8,755 nucleotides of DNA from Campylobacterales bacterium (GCA_025800305.1 JAOXRY010000416.1:1-8755), one strand, 5' to 3'. Positions 1 to 6,078 are shown, counted from the first letter of the stretch. The notes: generated from the sequence alone by a model not told the origin. Numbers and translations: made by a program.

Positions 1-30
1 AAAGATAGAGATAATTATTTTTAAATTCAT
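1..30 (-). CDS. mrdA: start of penicillin-binding protein 2 (partial, 10 codons)
   Basis: An ATG at 30-28 overlaps the TGA of the upstream membrane-protein gene in a four-base ATGA junction and stays open to the window edge, encoding MNLKIIISIF. This short basic then hydrophobic N-terminus fits the single membrane anchor of PBP2, the elongation-specific transpeptidase. The identification rests mainly on gene order: in Campylobacterota, as I recall it, mrdA follows engB and a small membrane protein. Ten residues cannot prove the family, so the symbol is an inference; that a translationally coupled gene begins here is much better supported. Confidence 0.5.
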   Translation of the reverse strand, partial: MNLKIIISIF

Positions 31-476
31 AGAATAACCACTGCTATTATAATTTCTAAAAATATATATAAAGTTAGTAAAAAAGGATCAATATTAAAAA
101 AATGTTGTCCTAAAAGGAAATAGAAAATAAACATCATCAAATAAAAAACTAGATAACCAAGGATAACGCAAAGAGCGAGAATACATTTTCTACAAGCAAG
201 ATTTTCTTCTAGTATTGGTAGGATGAATTTCATGAAAAAATATAAGAAGATCCATGTACTGAAAATAAAAAGATTATGTTCAGATTCAAATATAATGAAA
301 TAGATAAGTACAGGAACTAAATATTTAGATCTTGTAGCAACCATTAATGCTATCAAAAATCCAAATAAAGGTGGTAAATATGGAAACATAGTCACTACAG
401 AACCGTAAATAAAAAGCCCTGCAAAAGGTAAGATAACTCCTGTTAAAGTTTGATAATCAGCGCTATTTCGTTGCAC
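27..476 (-). CDS. small multi-pass membrane protein, candidate MreD-like
   Basis: A 149-residue, strongly hydrophobic protein with about five to six membrane segments (roughly residues 11-29, 34-49, 51-65, 68-89, 97-122 and 130-149) and only short polar links, such as the one around residues 90-97. It starts with GTG at 476-474, overlapping the end of the acetyltransferase gene by 34 bases, without a convincing Shine-Dalgarno sequence, so a start slightly further in is possible. It ends in an ATGA overlap with the probable mrdA start. I do not recognise a named family from sequence alone. Size, topology and position directly before PBP2 match MreD, the rod-complex membrane protein that precedes mrdA in many bacteria. 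That function is inference. Confidence 0.8.
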   Translation of the reverse strand: MQRNSADYQTLTGVILPFAGLFIYGSVVTMFPYLPPLFGFLIALMVATRSKYLVPVLIYFIIFESEHNLFIFSTWIFLYFFMKFILPILEENLACRKCILALCVILGYLVFYLMMFIFYFLLGQHFFNIDPFLLTLYIFLEIIIAVVIL

Positions 477-904
477 TCTGGAAATCTTTTACATTTTGTA
501 CAGTCTTCCCAAACCTTATGTTCAGGTACCTCAGTTTTTTCAATGGTATGAAACCCTAACTTTTGAAAAAAATGGTCGTTGTATGTTAGTGTTAAGATCT
601 CTTTTATTCCAAGACGCTTTCCTTCTTCAATCATTGATGATACGATTTTCTGACCAATTTTTTGATTTTGCATATCTTGATGAACAACAAGCATTCTTAC
701 TTCTGCTAAAGTTGTCGAGTATATGTGTAATGCACCAAAACCAACAATTTTATTATTTTGTTTTGCTACTGTGTATGAACGGATCATATTTGCAATCTCA
801 TCACTGGTTCGTAGAAGAATAATTCCATCTTCTACGTATGGTTTGACAAGAGTCTCCATTTCAGGAATATCTAAAATGGTTGGTTTTACAAACTCAATAC
901 TCAA
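443..904 (-). CDS. GNAT N-acetyltransferase, short N-acetylglutamate synthase type
   Basis: A 153-residue single-domain GNAT protein. The acetyl-CoA binding motif A lies around residues 68-90 (VRMLVVHQDM followed by QKIGQKIV), and later landmarks are LTLTY at 105-109 and FFQKLGF at 112-118. The pattern GFGALH (55-60), AEVR (67-70) and the C-terminal VWEDC-x2-C-x5-C-NEIAL resembles the stand-alone ArgA-like acetyltransferases that make N-acetylglutamate, the first intermediate of arginine synthesis (for example M. tuberculosis Rv2747). Substrate is inferred from family resemblance. The start is TTG at 904-902, in a TTGA overlap with the engB stop; GGGGAG at 915-910, five bases upstream, fixes it. 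Three cysteines (135, 138, 144) near the C-terminus could bind a metal. Confidence 0.85.
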   Translation of the reverse strand: MSIEFVKPTILDIPEMETLVKPYVEDGIILLRTSDEIANMIRSYTVAKQNNKIVGFGALHIYSTTLAEVRMLVVHQDMQNQKIGQKIVSSMIEEGKRLGIKEILTLTYNDHFFQKLGFHTIEKTEVPEHKVWEDCTKCKRFPECNEIALIIKL

Positions 905-1512
905 AGAATCTCCCCAAAGATATGTTTGATAATTTCTTCTTTGATTTTATCAGTGCCAATTTTTTTCTCAGATGATGTGAAAAAGCCATCAGGGTATTTA
1001 TTTTTTAACTTCTGTTTTTCATTGGATTTTAATTTATCAAACTTAGTAAAAATAGTGAAGATCTTTTGATCTCCTTTTTTGATACTTTTTAAGAAATTTT
1101 CTACTTCATTGTCAATTGCTAAGCCTACATGTCTTGCATCTACTAGTCTTAAAAAAACTCTAATAGAAGCTCTTTCATAGAGAAACTCTGTTAGTTTTTC
1201 TTCCCAGTGTTGTTTTTCAGCTTTTGAAACTTTTGCATATCCAAACCCTGGAAGATCTACAAAACGAAATTCAAATTTATTCTCTTTCACTTTAAATTTA
1301 GCATCAAAAAAATTAATTAGTTTTGTTTTCCCTGGTGTTGAAGAAGATTTTGCTAAATTTTTTCTATTGGCAATTGAGTTTATTAAAGAGCTTTTCCCAA
1401 CATTACTTCTTCCTAAAAAAACAACTTCAGATATATTTGGTGGTGGGGCTTGTTCTATTGTTGGGGCTGATGTAACAAATGATACATCTAAATTTACTCT
1501 CTTTTGTTCCAT
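901..1512 (-). CDS. engB: ribosome biogenesis GTP-binding protein EngB/YihA/YsxC
   Basis: A 203-residue TrmE-Era-like GTPase needed for late large-subunit ribosome assembly in the cytoplasm. All G motifs are visible: G1 GRSNVGKSS (34-42), G2 STPGKT (58-63), G3 DLPG (86-89) followed by the family signature FGYAKVSK, G4 TKFD (156-159) and a G5 region TSSEKKIG (179-186). Length is usual for the family (about 195-210). The ATG at 1512-1510 lies four bases after the lptA stop; no strong Shine-Dalgarno sequence is visible, so translation is probably coupled to lptA. It overlaps the following acetyltransferase gene by four bases. The product is certain by motifs; its place in an envelope operon is a known Campylobacterota arrangement. 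Confidence 0.97.
   Translation of the reverse strand: MEQKRVNLDVSFVTSAPTIEQAPPPNISEVVFLGRSNVGKSSLINSIANRKNLAKSSSTPGKTKLINFFDAKFKVKENKFEFRFVDLPGFGYAKVSKAEKQHWEEKLTEFLYERASIRVFLRLVDARHVGLAIDNEVENFLKSIKKGDQKIFTIFTKFDKLKSNEKQKLKNKYPDGFFTSSEKKIGTDKIKEEIIKHIFGEIL
910..915 (-). promoter_or_regulatory. ribosome binding site fixing a TTG start
   Basis: GGGGAG on the minus strand, inside the last codons of engB, five bases before the TTG of the acetyltransferase gene. It supports the TTG as a true start coupled to engB termination. Confidence 0.7.
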
Positions 1513-1516
1513 GTGA

Positions 1517-1984
1517 TTACTTTTTTTTGTCAGCTACGTTAAAAATAACTTTTACAGGTTTACTCTCTTTTCCTGTTACGTTAGCCTTTTTTGTTTTCTC
1601 ATCAAAAACTATCTCATCTCCAATAAGTTTTCTTTTATTGGTCATATCTTCGACAATTGCATTACCAGAGAGTTTAAAGATCTGCTTTAAAGGCCAGTAG
1701 ACAAACTCTCCAGATTCTCCTTTAAATATGTTTCCATTGGTGCTAACGATATAAATTGAAGCATTGCCTTTTGCTTGAAATTTTTCAACGTCTTTATTTT
1801 TGTTTACATAAACAACAATATTATCTGCTTTCATAATATCTTGTCCACGTTTAATGGTGACATTTCCTGTAAATGTAGTAACACCTTTATTATCGTCTGC
1901 TGTTACCTTTTGTGCGTCTATTTCAACTTTGTAACCAAATAAAAATGAAGATGATAGTAGTAAAAAAATTATAATTTTATTCAT
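1517..1984 (-). CDS. lptA: LPS transport periplasmic protein LptA (OstA-like)
   Basis: A 155-residue periplasmic protein with a Sec signal peptide (MNK, hydrophobic run to about residue 16, then GYKVEIDA) followed by an OstA/LptA domain. Two repeated beta-jellyroll units are visible: FTGNVTIKRG with MKADNIVVYV (38-60) and LSGNAIVED with LIGDEIVFDE (105-129). LptA forms the bridge that carries lipopolysaccharide from LptC to LptD at the outer membrane. It lies 23 bases after lptC, the usual partner. I chose the ATG at 1984-1982; an in-frame TTG at 1999-1997 would add five residues (MLKYS) and cannot be excluded, because the AAGGA at about 2001-2005 is too close to the TTG and rather far from the ATG. 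Confidence 0.9.
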   Translation of the reverse strand: MNKIIIFLLLSSSFLFGYKVEIDAQKVTADDNKGVTTFTGNVTIKRGQDIMKADNIVVYVNKNKDVEKFQAKGNASIYIVSTNGNIFKGESGEFVYWPLKQIFKLSGNAIVEDMTNKRKLIGDEIVFDEKTKKANVTGKESKPVKVIFNVADKKK

Positions 1985-2007
1985 AGAGTATTTTAACAAA
2001 TCCTTGA

Positions 2008-2523
2008 TTATTTAGTGTATATTTCAGCTTTGATTTTAGAACCTTTTATTATTTTTGATTTTCCATCAATAAAAAGATCTTTACCATTGATAATATTGTC
2101 CTCAATTTTAACTGTAAATTTTCCCTTACCTGCAAGAAACTTCTTCTTTATATCGTAAACTGCATTGTCTGAATAGATCTCATGTCCTGTAGGATCTATA
2201 TAGTGTCCGTTTCCAAAAATGGAGACTTTATCTTTTGTTAGGATTATTTTGTCTCCATCAAGACTTCTAATTCCTTCCTCACCTTTTGAAAAGATATAAC
2301 CTTTATATAGAATATCTCTATTTTTGTAGTGAAGACCTCTATCTGCAATTAAAGCCTCTTTGATTCCGTCTTTTTCTATTCTGTATGCTTCAAAAACACC
2401 AAATTCGATAGTTGGTATATCGTCTTTTGATTTTGAAGAAACAGACTCTGTATTGATTCCAAAAGCTGAGACAAGTGATATTGTCAAAATAAAAAGAAAA
2501 AAATAGATAGTTTTTATAGCCAT
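2008..2523 (-). CDS. lptC: LPS export protein LptC
   Basis: A 171-residue protein with one N-terminal membrane segment (about residues 4-21) and a periplasmic beta-rich domain. LptC receives LPS from the LptB2FG transporter and passes it to LptA. Phrases typical of this family are EAYRIEKDGI (about 45-54), ADRGLHYKNRD (60-70) and YSDNAVYDIKKKFLAGKG (117-134). The ATG at 2523-2521 overlaps the end of kdsC by ten bases, with GAAGAG about eleven bases upstream. The family diverges strongly in sequence, so the call leans on the anchor-plus-beta layout and on lying between kdsC and lptA, the same order seen in E. coli and Campylobacter. Confidence 0.88.
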   Translation of the reverse strand: MAIKTIYFFLFILTISLVSAFGINTESVSSKSKDDIPTIEFGVFEAYRIEKDGIKEALIADRGLHYKNRDILYKGYIFSKGEEGIRSLDGDKIILTKDKVSIFGNGHYIDPTGHEIYSDNAVYDIKKKFLAGKGKFTVKIEDNIINGKDLFIDGKSKIIKGSKIKAEIYTK

Positions 2524-3008
2524 TGACTAATAAACTCTTCCTCTTTGTTTTCTTCTTTAATAATCTGCTTAATCATAGCAGCAACAGCACCTTCACCGCC
2601 TTTTTCTTCTAAAACGTTTTTTACATAAGGCTTGATCATCTCATTGGAGTCTTTTGGACAATAGGAATCTCCAACTGCTTTTAACATTCCCAAATCGTTT
2701 AAATCATCTCCAATTGCAGCAACAGACGAAAGAGTAATATCTAAACTTTCTGCTAACTCTTTTATCTTGGCTTCTTTTGTTTTACACTTTTGAACTAGAA
2801 AGTCAATTTTAAGTTCATTGGCACGTCTTTCAACAATATTTGACTCACGTCCCGTGATAATTGCAACTTTTCTTCCCATCTTTTTCCATGTAGCAATAGC
2901 AAGTCCATCTTTCACATTAAACTTTTTACTTTCTACTCCATCAGAACCATATATAATTCCGCCATCTGTAAGAGTCCCATCAACATCAAGAACAATTAGT
3001 TCTATCAT
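2514..3008 (-). CDS. kdsC: 3-deoxy-D-manno-octulosonate 8-phosphate phosphatase
   Basis: A 164-residue cytoplasmic HAD-superfamily phosphatase without a cap domain that releases phosphate from Kdo-8-phosphate to give Kdo for the LPS inner core. Motif I is DVDGTLTDG with the nucleophile pair D8 and D10, motif II is TGR (52-54), the motif III lysine is K78 or K81, and motif IV is GDDLND (100-105). The C-terminal GGEGAV (138-142 region) is the KdsC tail that reaches into a neighbouring active site of the tetramer. Start ATG at 3008-3006 overlaps the hisB stop (ATGA) and has AAGGG eight bases upstream. Placement before lptC-lptA matches its role in LPS. Confidence 0.95.
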   Translation of the reverse strand: MIELIVLDVDGTLTDGGIIYGSDGVESKKFNVKDGLAIATWKKMGRKVAIITGRESNIVERRANELKIDFLVQKCKTKEAKIKELAESLDITLSSVAAIGDDLNDLGMLKAVGDSYCPKDSNEMIKPYVKNVLEEKGGEGAVAAMIKQIIKEENKEEEFISQWL

Positions 3009-3580
3009 AGAACACCCTTAGTACTTGGAATTGAATTCATTCTTTCATTTGGTTTTAGAGCGTCCCTTAAAGCTACAGCAAATGCTTTAAAGGCAGCTTC
3101 TGCAATATGATGTTTGTTAGTTCCTCTTTTAATTACAATGTGGGCTGTGATTTTTGCATTTAACACTAGTGCTCTAAAAAACTCTTCCACTAGTTCACTA
3201 TCAAACTCTCCAATATTTCCATTCATAGGAACATCAAAATGAATATAAGGTCTTCCACTTAAATCAATAATAACTTCAACAGCAGCTTCATCTAAAGCAA
3301 CAACTCTATTGGCAAATCTTTCTACTTTTCCTACAGGGTAAATTGTTTTATTAAGGAGTTCACCAATTACAATTGCTACATCTTCAACAGTATGGTGAAA
3401 ATCAACGTGAGTATCTCCATCACAGGTAAGAGTCAGATCTGTAAGTGAGTGTTTTGTCAAAGCTTCAAGCATATGATCAAAAAAACCTACACCAGTTTTT
3501 ATCTCTGATTTACCACTTCCATATAGTTCAAAACTCGCATTTATTTTTGTTTCTTTTGTTTCTCTATTAAATTTTTCCAC
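3005..3580 (-). CDS. hisB: imidazoleglycerol-phosphate dehydratase
   Basis: A 191-residue enzyme of histidine synthesis that dehydrates imidazole-glycerol phosphate to imidazole-acetol phosphate with Mn ions. Metal-binding and family motifs are GFFDHML (32-38), DFHHTVEDVAI (60-70), LDEAA (96-100), NKHHIAEA (155-162) and the C-terminal SIPSTKGVL. It is the monofunctional form with no fused histidinol phosphatase. The start is GTG at 3580-3578: AGGAG lies seven bases upstream and the N-terminus MEKFNRETKET aligns with usual HisB starts. A longer reading from TTG at 3610 would run through the Shine-Dalgarno sequence and an inverted repeat and is unlikely. Its position inside an LPS operon, away from other his genes, is notable. 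Confidence 0.95.
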   Translation of the reverse strand: MEKFNRETKETKINASFELYGSGKSEIKTGVGFFDHMLEALTKHSLTDLTLTCDGDTHVDFHHTVEDVAIVIGELLNKTIYPVGKVERFANRVVALDEAAVEVIIDLSGRPYIHFDVPMNGNIGEFDSELVEEFFRALVLNAKITAHIVIKRGTNKHHIAEAAFKAFAVALRDALKPNERMNSIPSTKGVL

Positions 3581-3588
3581 TATTAATT

Positions 3589-3593
3589 CTCCT
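3589..3593 (-). promoter_or_regulatory. hisB ribosome binding site (decides GTG start)
   Basis: AGGAG within AAAGGAG on the minus strand, eight bases from the GTG at 3580. It touches the end of the inverted repeat at 3593-3602, so folding of that repeat could affect access to it. Confidence 0.75.
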
Positions 3594-3638
3594 TTTATCT
3601 GAGCATGCAATTCCGTTAGGACAAAGCATCAGATAAAA
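3593..3638 (-). repeat. perfect 10-bp inverted repeat before hisB
   Basis: TTTTATCTGA at 3593-3602 and its exact complement TCAGATAAAA at 3629-3638 enclose 26 bases that include GCATGC and could add three further pairs (TGC/GCA) after a bulge. As RNA read toward hisB, the distal arm ends directly at the hisB Shine-Dalgarno sequence. It may be a leader hairpin that affects hisB translation, a weak terminator or processing site after rlpA, or a relic of a small palindromic repeat. The inverted repeat is certain; the role is not known. Confidence 0.6.
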
Positions 3639-3655
3639 TTCCTCTCACTGAAGCT

Positions 3656-3678
3656 TTGCCTTTGGCAAGAAAATGCCA
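3656..3678 (-). promoter_or_regulatory. two mutually exclusive short hairpins after rlpA
   Basis: Eight bases beyond the rlpA stop, three arms overlap: TGGCA (3663-3667) can pair with TGCCA (3674-3678), or GGCAA (3664-3668) can pair with TTGCC (3656-3660). Both stems are five base pairs with loops of six or three. Only one can form at a time. No U-tract follows, so this is not a standard terminator. Short stems can occur by chance; the arrangement is recorded because it lies in a spacer with a second, stronger inverted repeat. Confidence 0.35.
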
Positions 3679-3685
3679 TTATTTA

Positions 3686-4594
3686 TTAATCTGCTACAAC
3701 AACGGCACTTCTAAGACCAAATCTATTTTTGAAGTTTTTAGCCTTATTTTCACTGTTAAATCCAGTAATAATAACTTTATAGATTATCTCACTACCTCGT
3801 TGTACGGTTTTTATTTTAACATCTTTTGAATATTTTATACTAGCTTCATTTTTCAGGTTTTCAGCACTTTGTTTAACACTAAATGATGCCAATTGAACTC
3901 CATAACCAATATCACCATTATTATCTTTTCTTTTTGCATAGCCAGAGATGTATTCATCATAAGAGATTACTTTTACTTTCACAGGAGCAGTTCCTGTTTT
4001 ATCTAAACCTAAAGCTCTTCCTGCTGTAAAAGAGAGATCTATGATTCTTCCCTCAACAAATGGACCTCTATCATTGATTCTTACTCTAATTGTTTTTCCT
4101 GATTTTCTATGAGTTACATCAACTATTGAATGCATAGGAAGGGTTTTATGAGCTGCTGTCATTCCATGCATATCGTAAGTCTCTCCGCAAGAAGTCTGCT
4201 TACCATGAAATTTAGGACCATACCAACTAGCTATTCCAAAAGATTCAGAACCGATTTCCGCTATTTTAGGAAAGTATCTAATACCAAATGTTGTGTAAGG
4301 TCTTAATGTGGCTCGGTGTATTGCTGCACTGCCTTGACCTTTAGACACTTTTCCTCCAACTCTTGTATACTTAAAATTTTTACTGCTACTTGCTTTATGA
4401 CTACTATTGGAATTTTTATAATCTTTAGTTTTTGAACTCTTTCCTGTAGAATAGTATGTAAATCTAGAGCCATCTTGGTAAAGTTGATGTTTATTAGAAC
4501 ATCCTTGAAAAAAGAGTAAGGAAAGTAGAGAGAGTGAATAAGCAGTTTTACCTGCTAAGCTCCAAGTATTCGCCGACATATATAATCTTCTCAT
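3686..4594 (-). CDS. rlpA: septal ring lytic transglycosylase RlpA family lipoprotein
   Basis: A 302-residue lipoprotein precursor. The basic N-terminus and hydrophobic run lead to FFQGC with C32 as the probable lipidated residue; glutamine at -2 makes this lipobox atypical. A polar Ser/Lys-rich linker (about 45-90) follows, then the double-psi beta-barrel (about 117-211) with ASWYGPKFHG, GETYDM, MTAAHKTLPM and NDRGPF. E138, H149 and D175 match residues important for P. aeruginosa RlpA activity on peptide-free glycan strands. A SPOR domain (about 230-300) should bind denuded septal peptidoglycan. The gene overlaps the transglycosylase gene upstream by 47 bases from the ATG at 4594. A second ATG at 4579-4577, preceded by AGAAG, would remove five residues and is a real alternative. 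Confidence 0.92.
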   Translation of the reverse strand: MRRLYMSANTWSLAGKTAYSLSLLSLLFFQGCSNKHQLYQDGSRFTYYSTGKSSKTKDYKNSNSSHKASSSKNFKYTRVGGKVSKGQGSAAIHRATLRPYTTFGIRYFPKIAEIGSESFGIASWYGPKFHGKQTSCGETYDMHGMTAAHKTLPMHSIVDVTHRKSGKTIRVRINDRGPFVEGRIIDLSFTAGRALGLDKTGTAPVKVKVISYDEYISGYAKRKDNNGDIGYGVQLASFSVKQSAENLKNEASIKYSKDVKIKTVQRGSEIIYKVIITGFNSENKAKNFKNRFGLRSAVVVAD

Positions 4595-5816
4595 TTCTGT
4601 TGTTTAATTTGAGAATTCTATCGACACTTGTTTGGTATTTTTTAGCAATAGAGGCTAAACTGTCACCTTTTTTAACTCTGTATTTTATGATTTGATTTTT
4701 TTGTACCGGTATAATTAACTTCTGTTTTAGTTTCAAAAAACTTGATCTTAAATTGTTAAAGTCTTTAATAAGCTTATACCTGATTCCAAATTTTCTTCCG
4801 ATACTACTTAGGTTATCACCTTGTTTTACAGTATAAACAATAAATTTATTTTTATTTGCAGATGGTTTAAAATCCTCTTTAAATACAGGAAGTTTTTCAT
4901 ATGGTATATAGATTTCAAAATTATCTACATATGGAGGAACAAAGCTATATTTTAGTGTTGCATTTAATGCTTTAATTTTACTAGGTCTCTCTTCTATAGC
5001 TCTTGCTACTTCATCCATCGTTGTACCAGAAGGAACTTTAACCTTTGCCATTGGATAGGATATACCTCTATTTAAAAGGTAAGAAGCGTTATGTTTATTA
5101 AGCATTCTTTCACTTTCAGCCAGAGATGCTAAAGTTGCTATTTTTCTGATGTATCTTCTTGTTTCAGCAGGAAGTGCTTGGCATTTTTGGAATCTTCTAC
5201 TTCTTCTTTTACATCTATATGCTTTTCTTTTTGGCTTTACTTCCAAAAGTTTATTAAGTTCATTACTACCAGCTTTTTTTATAGCCCAAGAAAGTCTTCC
5301 TTCTCCACAATTATAAGCCATCATAGCCAGTGACCATTTTCCAAACTGTCTGTGTAGTTTTTTCATATATCTGATTGCTGCGTATGTCGCTTTAATTGGA
5401 TCTCTTCTTTCATCAACATACTCATCAACTCTTAGACCATAAAGTTTTGCAGTATAAGGCATAAATTGCCAGATTCCAACAGCTTTTGCACTGGAATATG
5501 CTCTGTTTTTAAAAGCCGATTCTGCCATTGCCATATAGACAAGCTCTTCTGGCATTCCCTCTTTTTTTAGAATATCTTTAATTAATGGATAGTAGATAGA
5601 AGCATTGGAAAGAATATTGACAACTTGTTCTTGTCTATATTCTAAGTAGTTGTTTTTTACTCGTTGAAACTCTTTTTCTTTTAAAAAACTCTCATCTAAA
5701 TCTAAAGTTTGCATAAAAGAAACTTCACTTTTATCAAAATCAGAATGATCAAAGCTTACAACACTGGCAAAGACAGTAATTGTTGTAAAGAAAAAAGTAG
5801 AAAAAAGTAGTTTCAA
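4548..5816 (-). CDS. mltD: membrane-bound/periplasmic lytic murein transglycosylase, MltD-type, with two LysM domains
   Basis: A 422-residue secreted enzyme that cleaves the MurNAc-GlcNAc bond with formation of 1,6-anhydro ends. Signal peptide at about residues 1-18; SLT domain at about 75-185 with catalytic E99 in AMAESAF, GIWQFMP (114-120), and AYNCGEGRL (167-175, where the usual residue after AYN is Ala). LPAETRRYI (215-223) is typical of MltD. Two LysM glycan-binding domains follow (about 327-370 and 378-420). A very basic stretch with two cysteines (about 194-212) precedes the LPAETRRYI motif. The start is TTG at 5816-5814: an in-frame TAG lies nine bases upstream and no ATG precedes the signal peptide. 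The symbol reflects architecture; no N-terminal lipobox is evident. Confidence 0.9.
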   Translation of the reverse strand: MKLLFSTFFFTTITVFASVVSFDHSDFDKSEVSFMQTLDLDESFLKEKEFQRVKNNYLEYRQEQVVNILSNASIYYPLIKDILKKEGMPEELVYMAMAESAFKNRAYSSAKAVGIWQFMPYTAKLYGLRVDEYVDERRDPIKATYAAIRYMKKLHRQFGKWSLAMMAYNCGEGRLSWAIKKAGSNELNKLLEVKPKRKAYRCKRRSRRFQKCQALPAETRRYIRKIATLASLAESERMLNKHNASYLLNRGISYPMAKVKVPSGTTMDEVARAIEERPSKIKALNATLKYSFVPPYVDNFEIYIPYEKLPVFKEDFKPSANKNKFIVYTVKQGDNLSSIGRKFGIRYKLIKDFNNLRSSFLKLKQKLIIPVQKNQIIKYRVKKGDSLASIAKKYQTSVDRILKLNNRNEKIIYVGEYLELSR

Positions 5817-5832
5817 AGACCAGCCCTAATTT

Positions 5833-5856
5833 AAAAAATAGCTGGTAGTTTAGCTA
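5833..5856 (-). terminator. possible weak rho-independent terminator or attenuator
   Basis: On the minus strand, TAGCT and AGCTA form a five-pair stem around an eight-base loop, followed by six U residues (5838-5833). It lies between the 69-aa gene and the transglycosylase gene, only 17 bases before the latter's TTG start. The stem is short and AT-rich, so strength is doubtful. If real, it would attenuate read-through from the small gene into the envelope operon. Confidence 0.35.
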
Positions 5857-5868
5857 AAAAAACTTAAT

Positions 5869-6078
5869 CTATGCTGTTTTTTCGTATATTTCTATATTTT
5901 CTTCGTGGTCAACTAAAAAGTCAATATTGTTTTCAGAAAGAGTTTCTGCAATAAAAATAAGATCTTTAAAAACCCTTTGACTACTGGTTTCAAGGTTGTT
6001 TTTGAAAAACTTTTTCTGTTCCTCATCATAGGTAAAGCAACTTTGGTTTTTTAACTGGATCAAGATAGCACTATTCAT
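5869..6078 (-). CDS. hypothetical protein, 69 aa
   Basis: I do not recognise this protein. It is soluble-looking, with no signal peptide or membrane segment, and acidic toward the C-terminus (VDHEENIEIYEKTA). The central segment, RVFKDLIFIAETLSENNIDFLV (about 35-56), looks like a helix followed by a short strand. It is supported as a real gene by an ATG with AGGAAG about six bases upstream, by filling the space between the divergent promoter region and the envelope operon, and by the lack of another reading frame there. It is the first gene of the minus-strand run, 52 bases before the transglycosylase gene, so it may share its promoter. No function can be assigned. Confidence 0.7.
   Translation of the reverse strand: MNSAILIQLKNQSCFTYDEEQKKFFKNNLETSSQRVFKDLIFIAETLSENNIDFLVDHEENIEIYEKTA

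Noticed and set aside
496..929. Plus-strand open frames opposite the acetyltransferase gene (108 and 68 residues)
   Set aside because: They lie antisense to a gene with clear GNAT motifs and have no recognisable domain or ribosome binding site.
1479..1700. Plus-strand open frame of 73 residues opposite engB/lptA
   Set aside because: Hydrophobic low-complexity translation of the complement of lptA; a shadow of real genes.
2514..3008. HAD phosphatase next to hisB as a split histidinol-phosphatase
   Set aside because: In E. coli HisB a HAD phosphatase is fused to the dehydratase, so adjacency is suggestive, but the DVDGTLTDG start, GDDLND motif and GGEGAV tail are those of KdsC, and lptC-lptA follow.
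2818..3021. Plus-strand open frame of 67 residues opposite kdsC
   Set aside because: Shadow frame; kdsC on the other strand has complete HAD motifs.
3581..3610. Longer hisB reading from TTG at 3610
   Set aside because: It would translate through the AGGAG ribosome binding site and part of the inverted repeat; the GTG at 3580 has correct spacing and gives the family N-terminus.
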